Below are positions 53,008 to 61,294 of a DNA stretch of 64,000 nucleotides, piece by piece; positions within the stretch are counted from its first letter, which is position 1; every line of letters starts with the position of its first letter. Origin of the DNA: Clostridium sp. SY8519 (GTDB lineage: Bacteria > Bacillota > Clostridia > Lachnospirales > Lachnospiraceae); assembly GCF_000270305.1 (NCBI RefSeq), contig NC_015737.1:2728501-2792500 (forward strand), in the 5' to 3' direction. Both the position numbers and the translations under genes were made by a program. The notes below the pieces were generated by a model. The model did no database searches. It saw nothing but the letters and a program-made list of their open reading frames with translations, and was not told the origin of the DNA.

Positions 53008-53439
53008 TTATTTTGCGTTGATGAAAACCAGTCCGATCAGGCAGATGGCGATTCCCACCGCTTTATTCCAGGTAATTCCTTCATGGTACAGCACTGCCCC
53101 TACCACCAGAAGCGCCGCTGCAAGAAAGGAACTCTGCACAATAAAGGCCTTGCTCACCTGCCAGCCCGCCTTATAGGCAAAGATCCATCCGGTTTCCAGC
53201 CCGATAATCACGAGTCCCAGTACAAAGGAAGACCAGTTTAACTTGCTGTACTCTTTGATCAGCGTGCCGCCCTCCTTCTCAAATACCCGAAACAGCACAA
53301 AGGACACGGCCGCCGCCACCAGATAGGTCACCGTCAGCGAGGCAAAGGGATTCACCTTCTGGGGCACGGATTTCGCGCAGATCTGATAAATAACATTTGA
53401 CACTACCACCAGGGCAAGCGGCCATACATATGCCATCAT
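53008..53439 (-). CDS. Small EamA/DMT-family membrane protein
   Basis: 143 residues from the ATG at 53439, which overlaps the stop of the GNAT gene (GAATGATG). Four to five hydrophobic helices are present: VWPLALVVVSNVIYQICAKS, LTVTYLVAAAVSFVLFRVF, FVLGLVIIGLETGWIFAYKA and AVGIAICLIGLVFIN. This is a single EamA-type repeat, half of a full drug/metabolite transporter. Such half-size members work as dimers. Substrate unknown. Confidence 0.8.
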   Translation of the reverse strand: MMAYVWPLALVVVSNVIYQICAKSVPQKVNPFASLTVTYLVAAAVSFVLFRVFEKEGGTLIKEYSKLNWSSFVLGLVIIGLETGWIFAYKAGWQVSKAFIVQSSFLAAALLVVGAVLYHEGITWNKAVGIAICLIGLVFINAK

Positions 53440-53864
53440 TCTCCCATAACCCCCTTTTTCGCCATCCACACATGCGGACAGCCTTCTTCTTCACCGATTT
53501 CTCCGGTACTCTCATAGCCCTGTGCGCGATAAAACTCCTCCGCCCGCACCTGGGCATGCAGTTCGATCCGTTCTTCTTTCTCCCTGCAGATTTCACGTTC
53601 CGCGGCTTCTAAAAGCAAAGCCCCCAGATGCTGTCCCCGGTAGTCCTTAAGCACGGCCACGCGTCCGATCACATATGCGTTTCGGTCCGTCGAATAGAAA
53701 AAGCGGCAGGTTCCGACGGGTTTTTCCCCGTCATAAAGAAGAATGCCTTTTGCAAAACCATCCGTTTCATCAAATTCCTCCCGAAATCCCTGTTCCTCCA
53801 TAAATACCTGTTTCCGGACTGCCCGTGCGTCCTCCGGCAGCTGTTCATAAACGATCACCCTCAT
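53436..53864 (-). CDS. GNAT-family N-acetyltransferase (ElaA-like)
   Basis: 142 residues from the ATG at 53864, after AAGGAG. EQLPEDARAVRKQVFMEEQG, DETDGFAKGILLYDGEKPVG, RVAVLKDYRGQHLGALLLEA (the acetyl-CoA loop R-x-x-G-x-x/A) and LHAQVRAEEFYRAQGYESTG are the four GNAT blocks. The opening R-x-x-V-F-x-x-E-Q is shared with ElaA/YjcF proteins. It is a soluble enzyme that acetylates an amine; substrate unknown. Coupled to the EamA gene by an overlap, perhaps a detoxification pair. Confidence 0.87.
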   Translation of the reverse strand: MRVIVYEQLPEDARAVRKQVFMEEQGFREEFDETDGFAKGILLYDGEKPVGTCRFFYSTDRNAYVIGRVAVLKDYRGQHLGALLLEAAEREICREKEERIELHAQVRAEEFYRAQGYESTGEIGEEEGCPHVWMAKKGVMGE

Positions 53865-53878
53865 ATAAACTCCTTCCC

Positions 53879-53953
53879 GCAAAAAAGCACCCAGGATCCA
53901 ATCTTATAGCATATCCATGCCGTACCTGCGATTGAATCCCGGATGCTTTGAAT
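53879..53953 (-). terminator. Terminator of the Cna-B protein gene
   Basis: AAAGCATCCGGGATTCAATC (on the minus strand, from 53953) pairs with GATTGGATCCTGGGTGCTTT over 20 positions with few mismatches. The second arm is followed by TTTTTT. It lies between the surface protein stop and the GNAT start. Confidence 0.75.
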
Positions 53954-54025
53954 CATTTATCCGGTGATAAATGAAAGCAAATTCTTTTTACAGAATTATA
54001 TATGGGAAAGATTTCATTGTCAATA

Positions 54026-57000
54026 TCAGCTGTTTCTTTTTCTCGCTGCAAGAATCAGCACGCCCAGCCCGGCCAGCGCCGCCGCCAGCAGGATTCCGAA
54101 AAAGATGCCTCTGTTTGTATCTCCGGTCTTCGGTGTACTGCCGGAGGACTCTGTTGTGGTGGTTTTTTTCGGATGCTTCGGTGTCGTGGGTTTTACCTTT
54201 GGCTTGTCCGGTTTTCTGGTGATCTTATGCGTATTTGTTACCGTATATCCTTTGGCACTGCTGCCGGTAATGGATGCGTGATAACCGTCCACTGCATCTT
54301 CTGTCACCGTATACTCTATTTTCTTACCGTTTGCATGAATATCCAGATCCGTAAAACTGCCGGTCCACTTGTTGTCGCTGTTCAGCACAAGTGTCTTTCC
54401 GGTGTCTTTTCCATCTGCCAGCAGATGAATCGTTACCTGCTCCGGACGGATCTTATCCACATCATTTTTGTCATTCCAGGATTTCGATACACTGACACTC
54501 GTCTTGCCCGGCGTATGGGTATTGGTCACATCATACCCGTCATACGCGGTGCTGTAGTCCGCCACTGCATCTTCTGTCACAGAATATACAATTGCAGTTC
54601 CGTTTTCATATTTCGGCAGCTGACGGAAGGACCATGCCCAGTCATCGGATGCCGTTACCTGTCTGCTCTGCACTTCTTTTCCGTTGGCCAGCAGACGGAT
54701 GGTAATGCTTTCCGGTCTTGTGCCGTCCTGATTGTCGTTATCCTTCCATGTCTTTGTCCCGCTGATTTCCGTCGTCTCCGGTGTGTGCGTATTGGTGATC
54801 GTTCCATCACCGGGCACCGATGCATGGTCTGCCTCATACCCTGCCACGGAATCCTCTTTCACGGTGTACGCAATCGCAGTTCCGTTCTGATTCTTCGTCA
54901 GATTCCGGAATGTTACGGTATAGGTATCATCTCCATGATCCACAACCACCGGCGTCACATTTTTCACTTCTGTGTCACCCTTCATCAGGTGTACTTTCGC
55001 GGCATATTCTTCTGCCGTCGGACGGATGCCATCCTGGTTGCCCGCATCCGCCCACGTCTTGGTAATGCTGATGTCCGTCGTCTCCGGCGTGTGCGTATTT
55101 GTGATCGTCTCACCATTGGCAGCGCTTGTTTGGTCTGCCGTATAGCCGTCGATGGATTCTTCCGCGATTTTATAATCTGCCTTTGTGCCGTTCACATATT
55201 CCGGAAGATCACGGTAGGAAATGGTATAGGTATCATCTCCGTTGTCTGTGACAGCCGGTGTATATCCGCTCACTTCCCCGGTGCCGTTCATCAATTTTAC
55301 CTTCGAAGCAAATGCTTCCTCGCTCGGACGGATGCCATCCTGATTCTGGCTGTCGTCCCATTTTTTTGTAATTGAAATATCGATTTTCAGCTTTTTGTCC
55401 GTTACCGTCTGAATCGCTCCGCCGCTTGCGTTCACTGCAAGTGTATACTCCTGCTGATTCAGTTCATACCCTGCAGGCGCCTCTTTTTCCTTTACTTTAT
55501 AAGTACCTGAAGTGAGGGCTCCCGAAGTGACGGTACCGTCGGCGCCGGTTGTAAGCTCAAAGGTACTGCCGTCCGGACGGGTGACTGTAAAAACTGCATT
55601 GGCCAGTACCAGGCTGGAATCCTCTGCGTCCACTTTGATCAGTTTGATTTTATTTGCCAGCGAACCTGTACCGGAACCGCCGGATTCCGCAGTCTGATGA
55701 GTAGCACTGACTGTCTTGCTCTGCTCTGTGGAAGTCAGGGACATATTGTTACGCAATACGGTGCCTGCGGTATAGGTCGTCCGATAACGCAGCCGATACT
55801 GTTCTCCGTGTACATCACCCAGATTTAATGTAAAGGATCTGCCATCTGCCGCGATCTGAAGCTTTCCGCTCAGGTCTACAGCGCCATAGGTAGCAGAAAC
55901 CGCTCCATAACTGTCCATCTCCACACGATTCAGCACAAAGCTGTCGGCGATATACGTCTCTGCACCGGTTCCTTCTGACAGGTGATCGGTAATTACCGCA
56001 TTACTCAGGGTAGCCTTCTGATGGTTGATCCGGATATACCATTCTGCCTGACTTTTGTCCGGAGCTGACTGTCCCCATTTTCCAAGAATTTCCGGCTGAA
56101 GCTCCGTCGGTCCCGTAATGGAGACGGTTACGGACGTTACCTGTCCGTTGACACTTACCTGAAAGGTATTATCTTCTCCGGTTTTAATCTGTTCCTTGTC
56201 AAACCGGGCCGCAAGGCGAATCGAACCTTTTACGCCTTCTTTTCCTTCCACCCAGTCGGTAAAGGTCACGCGTACGGTTCCGCCCTTGTTGTCTGCCCCC
56301 GGCGTCACATGGGCTTTTCCGATTACAGTGGTGCCATCCGGGCCGTAAATATCAAAGTCTGCTGCGGTACTGTCTGACGGAAATACCATCTCATTCGGCA
56401 GCGTCAGGTCAAAATAGTCCCCTGCGTGCAGATTCGCCCCGTTTGCGCTTGCATCCCAGTCCATGGCAAGATAAAACGTATCGGTCTGATAAACCTTGTT
56501 CGTTTCCTGACCGCTCACATTCTGAATCTTCAGATCGGTGACTGCCGCCTGGACGGCTTTCGCTTCTTTCGGCGCAGGTGCCCGGAGCAAACGGCTGTCT
56601 GACGCGCTCTGCACCGAAAATTCTGAAAAATGCGCCGCCTTGGTTTTGATTTTTACCGACTGTCCTGCAGTGATTGTATTTCCGATCACCTCTGATGTCC
56701 CGTCATCACTGATATGATAGGCTGTCAGACGGGTCTGGCGGTCTCCGTGCTGGATCAGTCCGGAATCCGCCGCGATTGAAAAATCAACGGAAACCGGATG
56801 GCCTTCCTTGGGCTGCACCTCTTTGCCCTCTTTATTTCTGAATGTAATGTCGAATGTCACGTTTCTTTGTGACGATGCCGTCAGCGTGATCGTCACATCC
56901 GTTCCTTCGGAAAAACTGCCTTTCGGAGCCTTTGCATAGACGGTTACGCCATTATTGGTTTTTGTTCCGGTAATCGGCTCCTGATTGTAAGTAACAGCAG

Positions 57001-57487
57001 TTTTCTCTTCTGTTTTTTCGGTATCCGTCTGCTGTGCATCCGTCTTTTTCACGGCATCCTGCTCCGAGGAATCCGCGTTTTCGGAAGCGGATTTTTTATT
57101 GTCCGAGGCGGCTTCTGACTTTTTATCCTCTGACTCTTTATTCTCTGATTTATTGCCCTCTGCCGTCGTGTCCTTTTCATCTGCTTCTTTCACAGTTTCT
57201 TTTTTCTCATCTCTGACTGTTTTCTTTTCTTCTGCGGAAGAAGCATCCTCTTTTTTCTTCTGCACCTGCTCAGCCGATGCTTTGGCGTCTTCCTTTTTGG
57301 TCTTCGCCTCTGTACCCTTCTGCTCTACGGCTGCTTTTTCTTCCGACGCAGCGCCCGCATCTGCAGATGCCGTCTGCTCCGCGGAATTCTGCGCGCTTTC
57401 CGCAAACACACTTGGCGCTCCCATGCTGACCAGCATGATGACGGCAAGCAGAATCCCCAGAAATCTCTTTGCCTTTTTCATTTTCAT
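54026..57487 (-). CDS. Cell-wall-anchored Cna-B-domain adhesin
   Basis: 1153 residues, AGGAGG 7 nt before the ATG. A signal peptide (FLGILLAVIMLVSMGAPSVF) is followed by an Ala/Glu/Lys/Ser-rich low-complexity segment (about 30-165) and two Ig-like adhesin regions (170-620). Then comes one SpaA/prealbumin-like domain (about 640-710; KIKLIKVDAEDSSLVLANAV, EKEAPAGYELNQQ) and four or five Cna-B repeats to about 1090. Each Cna-B repeat opens like ISITKKWDDSQNQDGIRPSE and ends NTHTPET. A Pro/Lys-rich spacer leads to TPKTGDTNRG, a membrane helix and RKRNS, a sortase signal with Thr for the usual Leu. Lys and Glu residues needed for isopeptide bonds are visible in several repeats. Sortase genes are not in the window. 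Confidence 0.9.
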   Translation of the reverse strand: MKMKKAKRFLGILLAVIMLVSMGAPSVFAESAQNSAEQTASADAGAASEEKAAVEQKGTEAKTKKEDAKASAEQVQKKKEDASSAEEKKTVRDEKKETVKEADEKDTTAEGNKSENKESEDKKSEAASDNKKSASENADSSEQDAVKKTDAQQTDTEKTEEKTAVTYNQEPITGTKTNNGVTVYAKAPKGSFSEGTDVTITLTASSQRNVTFDITFRNKEGKEVQPKEGHPVSVDFSIAADSGLIQHGDRQTRLTAYHISDDGTSEVIGNTITAGQSVKIKTKAAHFSEFSVQSASDSRLLRAPAPKEAKAVQAAVTDLKIQNVSGQETNKVYQTDTFYLAMDWDASANGANLHAGDYFDLTLPNEMVFPSDSTAADFDIYGPDGTTVIGKAHVTPGADNKGGTVRVTFTDWVEGKEGVKGSIRLAARFDKEQIKTGEDNTFQVSVNGQVTSVTVSITGPTELQPEILGKWGQSAPDKSQAEWYIRINHQKATLSNAVITDHLSEGTGAETYIADSFVLNRVEMDSYGAVSATYGAVDLSGKLQIAADGRSFTLNLGDVHGEQYRLRYRTTYTAGTVLRNNMSLTSTEQSKTVSATHQTAESGGSGTGSLANKIKLIKVDAEDSSLVLANAVFTVTRPDGSTFELTTGADGTVTSGALTSGTYKVKEKEAPAGYELNQQEYTLAVNASGGAIQTVTDKKLKIDISITKKWDDSQNQDGIRPSEEAFASKVKLMNGTGEVSGYTPAVTDNGDDTYTISYRDLPEYVNGTKADYKIAEESIDGYTADQTSAANGETITNTHTPETTDISITKTWADAGNQDGIRPTAEEYAAKVHLMKGDTEVKNVTPVVVDHGDDTYTVTFRNLTKNQNGTAIAYTVKEDSVAGYEADHASVPGDGTITNTHTPETTEISGTKTWKDNDNQDGTRPESITIRLLANGKEVQSRQVTASDDWAWSFRQLPKYENGTAIVYSVTEDAVADYSTAYDGYDVTNTHTPGKTSVSVSKSWNDKNDVDKIRPEQVTIHLLADGKDTGKTLVLNSDNKWTGSFTDLDIHANGKKIEYTVTEDAVDGYHASITGSSAKGYTVTNTHKITRKPDKPKVKPTTPKHPKKTTTTESSGSTPKTGDTNRGIFFGILLAAALAGLGVLILAARKRNS

Positions 57488-57900
57488 ACATGTTCCTCCT
57501 GTTTCCTGTTTATTTTATCTCCAAGCCAAAAAATAACACATTTCTTTATATATATAATATTAAAGTACAAATAATAAATTCAATATAAATATTTCACTCT
57601 AAAGAAACAGTTATAGCCTTTTGTTTATGTTAGCATTAAAATGGAGCAAAAACATATCCTTTTGTCCGTTATTATGTATACACGACGTTGATTCCTGAAA
57701 ACCTGTGGGTTCAGTCTGTGATCTGCAAAAAACTTTCTATGCTATTCCCGTCGCAGACACATACGCCTCGGATCATGAAAGCAAATCATCAGAGACATTT
57801 CGCATGTTACCGCCAATTTTTCTCCACTCAGCGCAAACTGCGGGACAGAACGGCAAAAAATCAGTATACTTAACTCAAAAAGAAGGGAGGATTCCTGCCT
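57488..57900. other. Divergent intergenic region, 413 bp
   Basis: Very AT-rich from 57.53 to 57.66 kb. It should hold the promoters of the adhesin gene (minus) and the LytTR gene (plus). For the latter GGGACA and TATACT with 17 nt between them lie near 57841-57869. For the former I cannot choose between several AT-rich boxes. No gene seen; the plus-strand frames at 57688-57911 lack support. Confidence 0.5.
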
Positions 57901-58332
57901 ATGAAAGCTGAAATCAAAATCCAGCAGTGTCCGGAACCATATGCCGTGATCTATACGGAGCAGATCACCGATGAAGTACAGCGGATTCTGAACTATATGA
58001 GAGAAAACGCCGGTACCCTGATCGGCATGGCAGAGGAAAAACGTTATGTCATCACCGCGGAACAGATTGTCAAAGTCACGGTTCAGAAGGAACATACCTA
58101 TCTGCATACTGCGTCGGGAAAATTTCTTACCGGCAAACGACTGTACGAAATCAAAGATATGCTTGGCAATGCCTTCGTACAGATTTCAAAATCCGTCCTT
58201 GTGCGGATTTCCGCATGTGAAAGTATGGAATCTGATTTTGGAGGAATGATGATTCTCCACCTGAAAGACGGCGGGAAAGAATATGTATCCCGGCATTATC
58301 TTCCGGAATTCAAAAAAAGTATCGGGTTGTAA
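57901..58332 (+). CDS. LytTR-domain transcriptional regulator
   Basis: 143 residues with GGGAGGA upstream. The first 45 residues are a short N-terminal region (IKIQQCPEPYAVIYTEQITD). Residues 50-143 are a LytTR DNA-binding domain: IVKVTVQKEHTYLHTASGKF, LYEIKDMLGNAFVQISKSVL, then VRISACESMESDFGGMMILH and YVSRHYLPEFKKSIG. There is no receiver domain, so it is a one-component type. The next gene (4 nt later) is DUF3021, the usual membrane partner that is thought to hold or inhibit this regulator. Confidence 0.9.
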   Translation: MKAEIKIQQCPEPYAVIYTEQITDEVQRILNYMRENAGTLIGMAEEKRYVITAEQIVKVTVQKEHTYLHTASGKFLTGKRLYEIKDMLGNAFVQISKSVLVRISACESMESDFGGMMILHLKDGGKEYVSRHYLPEFKKSIGL

Positions 58333-58351
58333 ATGAATGGAGGTGTCAGAT

Positions 58352-58777
58352 ATGATGAAAAAAGCAGCGAAATCCTGCTTTATGGGAATTGCGATTGCAT
58401 TAATGATCTTCTCTCTGGTGGGCGTGGTCTTTGATCAGATTTACGGCGGATACATTCTGCTTCACCACCAGTACACAAAAATGTTTCTCGGCGCGCTGAT
58501 TGTGGGCGCCGGTTTCGGGCTGCCTTCCTGCATCTATGAAAACGAACGGATCCCTTACCCCCTTCAGGTGATCTTTCACATGGGAATCGGCTGCGCTGTC
58601 ATGCTCATTACCGGTTTTTCCGTTGGATGGTTTCCCACAGCTGCAGGCATTGGTCCCGTAATTCTTACCATAGTCGGGGAAATCGGTGTATCCTTTGTCT
58701 TATGGATCTGCTTTACAGCCCATTACAAAAAAGAAGCCCGGTCGATCAGCCGGAAGCTTCGGTCCGGGAAATTATAG
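58352..58777 (+). CDS. DUF3021 family membrane protein
   Basis: 141 residues from the ATG at 58352, 8 nt after GGAGG; the upstream ATG at 58337 overlaps that site. Four hydrophobic helices: CFMGIAIALMIFSLVGVVF, MFLGALIVGAGFGLPSCIY, VIFHMGIGCAVMLITGFSVG and ILTIVGEIGVSFVLWICF. The layout (E-N-E-R-I-P-Y-P after helix 2, H-M-G-I-G in helix 3) matches DUF3021. It forms an operon with the LytTR gene. Such pairs often control their own operon and neighbouring exporters or envelope genes; here the adhesin gene is divergent to it. Confidence 0.87.
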   Translation: MMKKAAKSCFMGIAIALMIFSLVGVVFDQIYGGYILLHHQYTKMFLGALIVGAGFGLPSCIYENERIPYPLQVIFHMGIGCAVMLITGFSVGWFPTAAGIGPVILTIVGEIGVSFVLWICFTAHYKKEARSISRKLRSGKL

Positions 58778-58790
58778 CAAGAGTATAAAC

Positions 58791-58823
58791 TTCTGGCGGA
58801 GGAAAAAACAGCCTCCGCCAGAA
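58791..58823 (+). terminator. Terminator of the LytTR-DUF3021 operon
   Basis: TTCTGGCGGAGG (58791-58802) and CCTCCGCCAGAA (58812-58823) form a perfect 12-bp stem with a 9-nt loop. The T-run is poor on both strands. It lies between convergent transcription units. Confidence 0.6.
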
Positions 58824-58867
58824 AATGGCTAGACAACCGAGAAATACTTTCCTCTTTCTCCGAGTGT

Positions 58868-60163
58868 TCAGATCTTCCCGTATGCCGCAAGAATATTCAG
58901 TAATTTTTTCTGTATGTCTTTTACGGACTGAAACCCTTCTTTTTCAAGCGTTTGGACCGCTGATTCCAGTGCTTGCAAAAAGGTTTCCCGGAGACGATCA
59001 TATTCCCGCCTGATGATTGAGGGGCTCATCCCTATTTCATGTGCCGCACGCACAAATGTCTCCCTGTCTATCTTCTTCCAATCCTTCTCACCGGCAATAT
59101 ATACAGACATTTCCATCGTGCTTTGCGGATATATTACAGTACTTAATATATCATATGCCGGTGCCAGTTCCGCTGTACGAAGATCCGGACTGTATAAAAG
59201 CGAAACATTTTTTACGTGATTATCTGTATTTCCAATCAGTACATCAAAAATCAAAATATCAAGCAGTGCCAGCTGATCCTGCAGCGGATTTGGTGACACA
59301 TTTCGCACTAAGCGAAACATTTTCTGCAGGTATTTTCCTCCGGCTTTTTCATATTTTTCTTCCGAACTGACTCCGAGTGCCTGCGCAAAGTCTTCCTGGT
59401 GAAGACGCAGCGGACACGGCAGATCTCCGATTTTATGCACTGACTGCCCCAGTTTCCGATCATAGCGTTTGGTTGCAAGAAGAATATCCGCTTCTCCATA
59501 ATCACCGGTGTTCACGATAAAACTATCTGCTGTGCGTATTCCCATTCGCGCTGCCGTCTCAAGCGCAAGTCTTTCATTTTCAACAATGTTTGACAGGCGG
59601 ATATGACTCTGTTTCACAATATGCGTACTGGGTGCCATTCCATATGGCTGATACCAGGTTCCGTTTCTCTCATCCAAATAAAGCCCTGCCTTGCCTGACG
59701 CACCAGTCAGAGACAGATGAGACGCAATCAGAAGCTGTGTTGATTTCGTTGCGCCTTCTGCAGCAAGTGCTTTCACTTCATCGATTGAAAGTTTTCGATA
59801 TGAACTGTCGGCAATCTCAGAGTTCTCATGATCCTCGTCTTCGATTCGAAGCGCCCCCAGGCATTCTTTTCCAAGGCCTGCCAGTATCGTCAGATAGTCC
59901 TGTTCATCCGCATGCATCCATCCCGCCACGCTTTTTCTGGAAAATCCTTCCGGCAGCAACCCCTCAAAAAAACACCTTGTCTGCTGTACGCTAAATGGCT
60001 CTGCCTTTTTCGATGATACGCGCAGGTTCTGAGAAATTGCCTGACCGCCCTTTTCCAGATATGCAGAATCATAGCAAAAAACCGCATCCGCACTTGATGT
60101 CCCGGTGATGGCGCCAGCGAGCTGCTGCCTGCCGTTAATTTCCACATACACCTTTAACCGCAT
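58868..60163 (-). CDS. hipA: HipA-family serine/threonine kinase toxin
   Basis: 431 residues. N-terminal couple_hipA-type domain (1-105; RLKVYVEINGRQQLAGAITG, FFEGLLPEGFSRKSVAGWMH), then the kinase. Visible motifs: SHLSLTGASGKAGLYL (Gly-rich loop with the Ser that autophosphorylates in E. coli HipA), STHIVKQSH (Lys), ATKRYDRKLG, FDVLIGNTDNHVKNVSLLYS (catalytic Asp and Asn) and LAPAYDILSTV (metal Asp). Length is close to E. coli HipA (440). Family targets are aminoacyl-tRNA synthetases (GltX in E. coli), which causes dormancy. It starts directly after the hipB stop codon. Confidence 0.9.
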   Translation of the reverse strand: MRLKVYVEINGRQQLAGAITGTSSADAVFCYDSAYLEKGGQAISQNLRVSSKKAEPFSVQQTRCFFEGLLPEGFSRKSVAGWMHADEQDYLTILAGLGKECLGALRIEDEDHENSEIADSSYRKLSIDEVKALAAEGATKSTQLLIASHLSLTGASGKAGLYLDERNGTWYQPYGMAPSTHIVKQSHIRLSNIVENERLALETAARMGIRTADSFIVNTGDYGEADILLATKRYDRKLGQSVHKIGDLPCPLRLHQEDFAQALGVSSEEKYEKAGGKYLQKMFRLVRNVSPNPLQDQLALLDILIFDVLIGNTDNHVKNVSLLYSPDLRTAELAPAYDILSTVIYPQSTMEMSVYIAGEKDWKKIDRETFVRAAHEIGMSPSIIRREYDRLRETFLQALESAVQTLEKEGFQSVKDIQKKLLNILAAYGKI

Positions 60164-60385
60164 CTACTCCGCTTCCCCTCTTACTTCCATCCGAAGGTCC
60201 ATCCCCAAAAGCATGGTTACCATAATTGCTTTTTCCAGCTCAATTGTCTTCTTCCCATTTTCCAGATCCGAAAGAAAGCTGACGCTCAGCCCTGTAAACT
60301 CTGAAATATATGCCTGGGTGTATCCAAGCTGTTTTCGACGCGTGCGGATTGCTTCGCCAAATGTTTTTGCATCAGTGATTTTCAT
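60164..60385 (-). CDS. hipB: HipB-family XRE antitoxin/repressor
   Basis: 73 residues from the ATG at 60385; an ATG two codons upstream is also possible. It is a single XRE helix-turn-helix: KTFGEAIRTRRKQLGYTQAY followed by ISEFTGLSVSFLSDLENGKK. A short C-terminal strand (LGMDLRMEVRGEAE) probably makes the dimer. It would neutralise HipA and repress the operon. Five copies of a symmetrical TTAGCCGTACGGCTAA-type site precede the gene and are the obvious operator candidates. Confidence 0.9.
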   Translation of the reverse strand: MKITDAKTFGEAIRTRRKQLGYTQAYISEFTGLSVSFLSDLENGKKTIELEKAIMVTMLLGMDLRMEVRGEAE

Positions 60386-60403
60386 CGACACCCCCGTGCA
60401 CGC

Positions 60404-60575
60404 TTAGCCGTGCGGCTTATTTTAGTTAGATTCTGTTGTTTTTTAGCCGTACGACTCATTTTGATTGACCTCTGCTGCTTTTTAGCCGTACGGCTCATAT
60501 TTGCTGTTTGCCATCCGTTTTTAGCCGTACGGCTAAATTTTGTCTGATTCCATCGTATCTTAGCCGTACGAAGAA
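60404..60575 (-). repeat. Five palindromic operator-like repeats at an exact 39-bp period
   Basis: Sites start at 60404, 60443, 60482, 60521 and 60560, always 39 bp apart. The fourth is a perfect 16-bp palindrome TTAGCCGTACGGCTAA; the others keep TTAGCCGT on the left and differ by one to five bases on the right. The 23-bp spacers share only scattered T/G positions. The array begins 18 bp upstream of the hipB start and extends to the end of the hydrolase gene, so it covers the whole promoter region. Confidence 0.92.
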
Positions 60576-60598
60576 GTCAAGAGTTTCCATCTTCTGTT

Positions 60599-61294
60599 TC
60601 AGTCCTTGGATTCCCTATGATCTTTCTTACGCTTCATGTATTTTAAAATGATTTTTCCCAGTTTCTCACTGTGTACCACATAGCTTCTGTGGGATTCTCC
60701 GGGAAGAATCATTTTCTCGGCATGGGGAATCATTGCCGCTATTTCATCGGTTTCTTCCTGTTTGATCAGGTCATGCCTTCCCGCGATAATCAGTGTATCT
60801 GCCTGGATACTCCGCAGTTCCTGATCTGTAATGTCCGGTTCCCGCAGCAGCAGCTGCCGCAGCGGATCCCGCCGGAAGAAATTGTAAACACGCAGCGGCA
60901 GCTGAAAAAACTGCCTGAGTCCCTCCGGCCGGCGGTTCGCGCCGCAGGCAACCAATGTGGTGATCCGTTTTGTCATCGCAGCCGCAAGGAGTCCGATAAT
61001 CCCTCCGTCAGAGAATCCCACATAGGTCACATCATCCAGGCCCTTTTCCTGCAGAAACAGAACCATGTCTTCCGCCATTTCCCGATAATGGTACTCCTCT
61101 ACGCTGCTGCTCCTGCCATGTCCCCGGGAATCAATCAGATAGCAGGTAAAATGTTCCTTCAGCAGATGTACCGTTCGGTCAAATACCCGGTGATCCTCTC
61201 CATTGCCATGCACCAGAAGCATGGGTCTGCCCTGTCCGATTACCCGATAGAAAAATGTCAGTCCATTGAGACGGATCTGTTTCAAACGGCTCAT
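60599..61294 (-). CDS. Alpha/beta hydrolase
   Basis: 231 residues. LVHGNGEDHRVFDRTVHLLK is the oxyanion-hole HG block, LIDSRGHGRSSSVEEYHYRE the family signature, and VGFSDGGIIGLLAAAM the nucleophile elbow (G-F-S-D-G). LIIAGRHDLI provides the acid Asp and GESHRSYVVHSEK the His. The triad is complete. Substrate unknown. Its start overlaps the end of the upstream gene by 4 nt (ATGA), so the two are translationally coupled. Confidence 0.9.
   Translation of the reverse strand: MSRLKQIRLNGLTFFYRVIGQGRPMLLVHGNGEDHRVFDRTVHLLKEHFTCYLIDSRGHGRSSSVEEYHYREMAEDMVLFLQEKGLDDVTYVGFSDGGIIGLLAAAMTKRITTLVACGANRRPEGLRQFFQLPLRVYNFFRRDPLRQLLLREPDITDQELRSIQADTLIIAGRHDLIKQEETDEIAAMIPHAEKMILPGESHRSYVVHSEKLGKIILKYMKRKKDHRESKD

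Noticed and set aside
60404..60575. Possible short CRISPR array (regular repeats, unlike spacers)
   Set aside because: The repeat is a 16-bp near-perfect palindrome with 23-bp T-rich spacers, next to a HipB gene and without cas genes; operators explain it better.
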